From positions 1 through 10,373 of the forward strand of contig NZBB01000045.1 of assembly GCA_002686295.1 (NCBI GenBank): a stretch of DNA of 10,373 nucleotides, written 5' to 3'. A program made the translations under genes and the position numbers. Each line of letters begins with the position of its first letter. Position 1 is the first letter of the stretch. The stretch comes from Candidatus Woesearchaeota archaeon. Lineage in GTDB: Archaea; Nanobdellota; Nanobdellia; Woesearchaeales; GCA-2686295. The notes under the pieces are model-generated. The model ran no database searches and was not told the DNA's origin. It saw nothing but the letters and a program-made list of their open reading frames with translations. Shown here one piece after another: positions 6,174 to 10,373 of the stretch.

Positions 6174-9100
6174 TCAAGTTTTCTTTCTGAATAATGTTAC
6201 CGCCCCTATAATTGAAAACACAGATAGACCAGCTATTAACAAGTATGTCAGGTATTCTTTCTTTAAAGGAATGTGTATGTCTCTTAATCTTTTTGGTGCC
6301 TGTTTCTTTTGTTGTTCACTTATTAAATACTTGCAACCGTTTATCATAGAGTCAAGCAATTCCATTGCTCCTTCATAGTTATTATTTGCTACTTTATCTT
6401 GAGCTTCCTGTAAAATCTCTCCTAATTCCTGACATTCTTTATTCTTTTTCAACAAGTCTTGAGCGAATCTTACTAATGTTCTTAGTTTTGTACCTGTTGT
6501 TGATTGCTCCAGAGAGTTTAAGTATATCTTTGCCTGGTCTTGATAAGGAGGATCAGTAACATTTGCAAGTAATGTTATCTCGTATATTCCTCCAACCCTA
6601 TAGTTTTTAATAGTCATCGTTGTTTTTATCTCTTGTCCTGGTAATATCTGATAAAAAGTGTCTCGCTGAAATTTTACGGTGTATTCTAAGGTGTCATTGG
6701 TTGCATAATCTAAGAAGATACCATATATTGTTTGGTTCCATGTGTTTATTATTGTTATAGGAATTTCAAGTGTGTTGTTCTCATAAATACTGACCATATC
6801 AGGCATCAATATGCTGATGTAAACAGGTTTTTCTACTTCTTCAGGTAATGGTACAGAAACAACTTCTGTTACAGTAACTGTTTTTACACCTGATGATTCA
6901 ACAACCTCTACTGATTCTGGTGCTGTCTGTGCTATTGCAGTTACATTAAACAAAACATTGTTGCTTGTAACGCTGAATTGTCCGTCGCTGGCCGTGAAGT
7001 TAACAGTACAAGATCCATTAAGTTGTCCTTCGACTGCAAATCCATGACCAAATGTAAGGGTGTTATTTGTTTCTGAGTGAAGATAAGTTGTGTATATATC
7101 TGATAACTGACATTCTAATTCATTGCAGGTATTATCTTCAACTCCAAAAGTGGCATATCCATCGCAGAGATAATCTGAAACTATGTATGTTATGTTGAAA
7201 TTACCTTCTCCTGCTTCTATTAGTCCATCTCCGTTATAATCATAATCAGGGTCATAAAATCCCGTACCCAGTCCAAGTTTCCATAAATCTCTATTATCCT
7301 TGTTTCTGCTTCCTTCCAAAGTAACATTTGATATTGATTCATTTAATACTATAGGTCTATTTTTATCTGTAACTTCTATATCCCATCTAAAAGTATCATT
7401 CAGAGAGTTATCAAATCCATCAATAACCACTAATGTTAAATTATGATTCTCTGTTCCTAAATGATCTACTTCAAAGTATCCAAATCTGAAGTTCAGTGAA
7501 CTGTTAGTTCCATAAAAGGTTATTGTTGAGTCATAATTTATTGTCGAGATATTGTTTAATAATATTTCATCATAATACCATTTGTATATCAAAGTTGAAA
7601 TATTTTCATCCCAACTTGATTGGTTAAATAAAAGAGCAGTATTTTCAGTTACATTTATGGTTGTGTATGTTGTTACGCTTTCTCCTGTTAAGTTTAACCA
7701 ATCAATAGTCATATTTCCTACTTGAGGTTGTCCATATGGATAAATAAGTTTTATCTCTGGAGGTGCAGTTGTGTTGTGAACTGTAAAATTATAAAAGAAT
7801 GTGTGATTATCATAACTGCTTTGGTTTGAATGGTTGAAATAGTTGTCTTGCACAGTTATGTTTATGCTGTAATCTCCTAGTTCTATAAGCGATCCATTAA
7901 CCAATTTAGTTGTATTTACTATTAAGAATACATTGCTGGAGTTCGTTGTTATATTTGGGCTTATACTAACATATCCTGTTAGATTTTGGCTCTCATTATT
8001 GTTGAGCCAAGTAAATATTATATTCTCATATGCGTAGTCTAAGTCTGTTTCGTTTGTTCCTGTAAGGTTTAAATCTAAATCAGTCACAATTATTGGTATT
8101 TTATTGTTTGTTTCTTTATTTCTATAAAGAGCTTTTGGAGGGGTTCTGTCTTCTACAGATTGAATTGTTGGTCTGTTGTTTGTGTTGTATATATAAAGTG
8201 TCATTTCTGTGATGTTTGTTGAGCCTCTGCTATCAGTTATTGTGACATTAAATGTATGTATGTCTACCTGTTCCTGTGTGGCGTTGAATAGTAAAAGCCC
8301 ATTATTTGTTATGTTGAAATTGTTTGAATCATCTGAGAAGTTTGTTACTAAATCTCCTGGGTTATCATCTTTTGCGTATAAGCTTAGGTTAATGTTGCAT
8401 GAATTGTTATAGTTAAGACTGTCTTTTTCATAACATGAAAAATTTAGTGTTTGGTTAAAATATGGGGGGTCATTAGGCATAACTTCTATGTTCATTATTG
8501 TTGTGTTGCTACTGGTGTTTGTTCCGTTTCCTCCATTATCTGTAACATTTATCAGATAAGTATAATTTCCGGCTGTTAAAGTCATGTTTGATCTTGAGAT
8601 GTTGAGAAGTCCGGTAATGTTATTAAGATATATGTTTAGCCATGTGTCGTTGCTGACATATGTCAATGACTCATTAAAACTGTCTAGTGCAAAGTTGTAT
8701 TCTACAAGCAAGTCAGGGTCTGTAGCGTTTATATGATATATTAATGGTGCGTATTCATAACTTGTTATGTTATATATGTAATGGTTGTTTAAGTTGTCTC
8801 CTGAGTTTGCACTGTAATTTTCTATGTGTGGTGGGTCATTGGTGTTTGAAATATTTAAATAGATCGTTGTGTTGCTTGAACCAAGGTATGAATCGGTCAC
8901 GGTTATTGTTACATTTCTGCAGATAACATTATCGTTTGTTAGTGTGTTATTCCATCTTCCAATTGCAAAGCTTGTATAGTATTGTCCACTATTATTCCAA
9001 GTAACATTCTCCCAGGTGGTTTGAGTGTTATTCCATGGATTTTGGCTTAATAGGTTGCAGTTTTCACCATTGCCATTTATTGAAAAATTCATTGTGTTGT

Positions 9101-10163
9101 TATCATACAAATCTGTGGCATTTATAGTGATGTTGTAGTAATCACTTTGGTTTGCTGGAAAGTTGCTTGTGTAAGTTATCTCAGGTATATGATTTACTCT
9201 ATGTACTTCAACATTGAAACTTTTGTTTGTGCTGACAGGGTTTATTCCGGGCGGGGGATTATCTACAACTGAAAGATTTATTGTGTAATTGCCTGCATCT
9301 AGATACCATGGTGTACAGTTGAATGTGATTGAGTTTGTTGTGTTTGTATAGTTGCAAAAGCTTGGTTGTTCAACTGTGAAATTTACTGGAAAATTTCCTT
9401 CTTCATCTGTTACTGTTATAGCATTAATCCATTCATTGGTTTCGTTAATTGTGGCGTTTGTAACTGTGTATGTTGGTGCATCATTTACAGCTATTATTGA
9501 GAAGTTTATGGAGTGTCCTTGTGATGATTCGTAGTTATCATAGTTGTATTTGAAAACTATTATTTGGCTTCCACTCGTGTTTTTATTAGTTCCAAGATGG
9601 TTGGTTGTTGGACTGCATATTGCCTCTCCATCAGTTTGCTCTATGCACATCCCATCGTCCGGAACTAATTCATAGTTATCGAAAGTTGAATATGTTGTGT
9701 TCCATTTTACAGTGTAATTCTCGTCTTCTATAAGATTAAATGTTGTTTCTATCAAAGAGAATGGACCTGTGATGTTTTGAATATATGTTAAAGGATCATA
9801 TTCAACATATATTGTTGTGGAACTTGTTGTGGTTATTCCTGAGCTATTTGTTATTTGTATTGTGCAGTTCCATGTATCTTCTTCGATTGTATATTCTGGT
9901 GCTAAATCGTTGTACTCTACAAGTACTTGTTGTTCTATGAATGGTGTTGTGTTACCGTTTTCATACCATGAAGCAGTTGTGTTAACTGTATCTTCTGTAG
10001 CATTCCACTTACATCTTATTGTGTCGCTAGATCTTATTGTCGAAAGATTGTTTTGATTTATTGTTCCAAGTGTTACTGGTTCATAGAAATTTATAGGTTG
10101 TGCTAATAGGATAACCAGTAAAGTGATTATAGTAATTATTAATGTTAGATTTGTTTTTTTCAT
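6174..10163 (-). CDS. Giant surface protein: Ig/cadherin-like repeats, many N-glycosylation sequons, C-terminal anchor
   Basis: The 1329-residue protein starts with KK and a hydrophobic segment (about 6-21), a signal peptide or anchor. It ends with a membrane span (about 1304-1325) and RKKT, so most of it should face outside. Between these lies a string of beta-sandwich-like domains. Boundaries are marked by recurring linkers such as NDAP (227), NHIP (324), NDPP (442 and 564), NNRP (662), APPE (800) and KNRP (935), roughly 98-138 residues apart; many units contain a cadherin/Ig-type VTD or VxDN turn. By eye I count about 85 Asn-x-Ser/Thr sequons, all before residue 1204. An EF-hand-like loop lies at 975-986. 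Sixteen cysteines fall mostly in close pairs. A helical hairpin with C1244 and C1277 (about 1225-1285) precedes the anchor. A role in the cell surface layer or adhesion is likely; the specific ligand is unknown. The ATG overlaps the stop of the upstream small gene. Confidence 0.88.
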   Translation of the reverse strand: MKKTNLTLIITIITLLVILLAQPINFYEPVTLGTINQNNLSTIRSSDTIRCKWNATEDTVNTTASWYENGNTTPFIEQQVLVEYNDLAPEYTIEEDTWNCTIQITNSSGITTTSSTTIYVEYDPLTYIQNITGPFSLIETTFNLIEDENYTVKWNTTYSTFDNYELVPDDGMCIEQTDGEAICSPTTNHLGTNKNTSGSQIIVFKYNYDNYESSQGHSINFSIIAVNDAPTYTVTNATINETNEWINAITVTDEEGNFPVNFTVEQPSFCNYTNTTNSITFNCTPWYLDAGNYTINLSVVDNPPPGINPVSTNKSFNVEVHRVNHIPEITYTSNFPANQSDYYNITINATDLYDNNTMNFSINGNGENCNLLSQNPWNNTQTTWENVTWNNSGQYYTSFAIGRWNNTLTNDNVICRNVTITVTDSYLGSSNTTIYLNISNTNDPPHIENYSANSGDNLNNHYIYNITSYEYAPLIYHINATDPDLLVEYNFALDSFNESLTYVSNDTWLNIYLNNITGLLNISRSNMTLTAGNYTYLINVTDNGGNGTNTSSNTTIMNIEVMPNDPPYFNQTLNFSCYEKDSLNYNNSCNINLSLYAKDDNPGDLVTNFSDDSNNFNITNNGLLLFNATQEQVDIHTFNVTITDSRGSTNITEMTLYIYNTNNRPTIQSVEDRTPPKALYRNKETNNKIPIIVTDLDLNLTGTNETDLDYAYENIIFTWLNNNESQNLTGYVSISPNITTNSSNVFLIVNTTKLVNGSLIELGDYSINITVQDNYFNHSNQSSYDNHTFFYNFTVHNTTAPPEIKLIYPYGQPQVGNMTIDWLNLTGESVTTYTTINVTENTALLFNQSSWDENISTLIYKWYYDEILLNNISTINYDSTITFYGTNSSLNFRFGYFEVDHLGTENHNLTLVVIDGFDNSLNDTFRWDIEVTDKNRPIVLNESISNVTLEGSRNKDNRDLWKLGLGTGFYDPDYDYNGDGLIEAGEGNFNITYIVSDYLCDGYATFGVEDNTCNELECQLSDIYTTYLHSETNNTLTFGHGFAVEGQLNGSCTVNFTASDGQFSVTSNNVLFNVTAIAQTAPESVEVVESSGVKTVTVTEVVSVPLPEEVEKPVYISILMPDMVSIYENNTLEIPITIINTWNQTIYGIFLDYATNDTLEYTVKFQRDTFYQILPGQEIKTTMTIKNYRVGGIYEITLLANVTDPPYQDQAKIYLNSLEQSTTGTKLRTLVRFAQDLLKKNKECQELGEILQEAQDKVANNNYEGAMELLDSMINGCKYLISEQQKKQAPKRLRDIHIPLKKEYLTYLLIAGLSVFSIIGAVTLFRKKT

Positions 10164-10285
10164 TCTTTTGTTTCTTTTTCTAGTGTTTTGATTATGTATT
10201 CTTTTATTGTGCTGTCTTTGTGTACTGCTTTTAGCTTTATTTTTTTGTGCAGTTCATCAGGTATTTCGATGTTTATATTGGTCAT
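10160..10285 (-). CDS. 41-residue ribbon-helix-helix protein (copy 1)
   Basis: This short gene encodes MTNINIEIPDELHKKIKLKA followed by VHKDSTIKEYIIKTLEKETKE. The shape is a minimal ribbon-helix-helix (CopG/Arc-like) domain: a beta strand (2-8), Pro-Asp cap, helix A (about 10-21), a turn around DST and helix B (25-39). Such proteins bind DNA as dimers and act as antitoxins or small transcription regulators. No toxin gene adjoins it on the visible side. Its TGA stop overlaps the ATG of the giant surface gene (ATGA), so the two are very likely cotranscribed and translationally coupled. It could therefore autoregulate a surface-protein operon (inference). Its own ATG in turn overlaps the stop of an identical upstream copy. 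Confidence 0.8.
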   Translation of the reverse strand: MTNINIEIPDELHKKIKLKAVHKDSTIKEYIIKTLEKETKE

Positions 10286-10373
10286 TCTTTTGTTTCTTTT
10301 TCTAGTGTTTTGATTATGTATTCTTTTATTGTGCTGTCTTTGTGTACTGCTTTTAGCTTTATTTTTTTGTGCA
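10282..10373 (-). CDS. Ribbon-helix-helix protein, identical upstream copy 2 (5' part beyond window)
   Basis: The last 30 codons and the stop of a second copy are visible, from HKKIKLKAVHKDSTIKEYII to the final ETKE. They are identical in DNA to copy 1 over all 92 bases present. The TGA overlaps the ATG of copy 1 in an ATGA. The beginning lies past the right edge, so its start codon, promoter and any further copies cannot be seen. If real, the operon begins with at least two identical DNA-binding protein genes. If the edge is a contig end, an assembly loop is possible. Confidence 0.7.
   Translation of the reverse strand, partial: HKKIKLKAVHKDSTIKEYIIKTLEKETKE

Larger units (their letters stand above)
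10160..10373. repeat. Perfect direct tandem repeat, unit 122 bp, at the window end
   Basis: Bases 10160-10251 and 10282-10373 are identical (92 of 92), with an offset of 122 bases. The match stops at the left exactly at the stop codon of the small gene (10159 differs from 10281) and is cut on the right by the window edge, so its full length is unknown. The unit equals one 41-codon gene counted from ATGA to ATGA. Because 122 is not a multiple of three, successive copies are separate reading frames, not a fusion. Confidence 0.95.

Noticed and set aside
6174..10163. Internal DNA repeats in the giant gene (recurrent phrases such as aac/act-rich codons)
   Set aside because: The domain repeats are visible only as short protein linkers; I saw no long DNA-level repeats, so no recent domain duplication can be claimed.
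10164..10373. CRISPR array or IS terminal repeat suggested by the repeated bases at the right end
   Set aside because: The unit is 122 bp and codes for a ribbon-helix-helix protein in each copy; there is no short repeat-spacer pattern and no transposase.

Overview
The window looks like a piece of an AT-rich archaeal genome, most likely from a small-genome DPANN-type lineage (Woesearchaeota/Pacearchaeota-like; this placement is inference). The archaeal signs are a tRNA-Thr split by an intron at position 37/38 that can form a bulge-helix-bulge fold, no encoded CCA and a U73 discriminator. In addition, TATA-like boxes sit 25-29 bases upstream of several start codons, as in leaderless archaeal promoters. 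Almost everything is on the minus strand; one gene (5437-6171) is on the plus strand.

Layout from left to right. Bases 1-560 hold most of a MacB/LolD-type ABC ATPase, cut by the window edge. Bases 596-832 encode a 78-residue membrane-anchored protein with four cysteines. Bases 866-1732 encode a ferritin-like/VIT1 fusion (MbfA-like iron or manganese transporter). Bases 1795-1912 are the intron-containing tRNA-Thr(UGU). Bases 1969-5329 are a compact four-gene operon read leftwards: MoxR AAA+ ATPase, DUF58 protein, membrane-anchored VWA (BatA-like) protein and a DUF212/PAP2-like membrane protein. The two downstream membrane genes start with TTG. Bases 5437-6171 encode a soluble helical protein of unknown function, divergent from MoxR. 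Bases 6174-10163 encode a 1329-residue surface protein with a signal segment, a string of Ig/cadherin-like domains carrying about 85 N-glycosylation sequons, one EF-hand-like loop, a cysteine-containing helical hairpin and a C-terminal membrane anchor.

Upstream of the giant gene, and too short to be obvious, is a 41-residue ribbon-helix-helix protein (10160-10285). Its stop codon overlaps the giant gene's start in an ATGA. It is preceded by an identical second copy (10282 to the window end), again joined through ATGA, so the right end is a 122-base tandem repeat whose unit is exactly one gene.

How they may work together (inference): MoxR-DUF58-VWA modules are chaperone-like systems thought to help assemble or mature envelope proteins and metal centres. 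A giant, probably heavily glycosylated surface protein lies next to such a module, with only one soluble helical gene between them. That makes a surface-protein assembly cassette a reasonable hypothesis, but nothing in the sequence proves a physical link.
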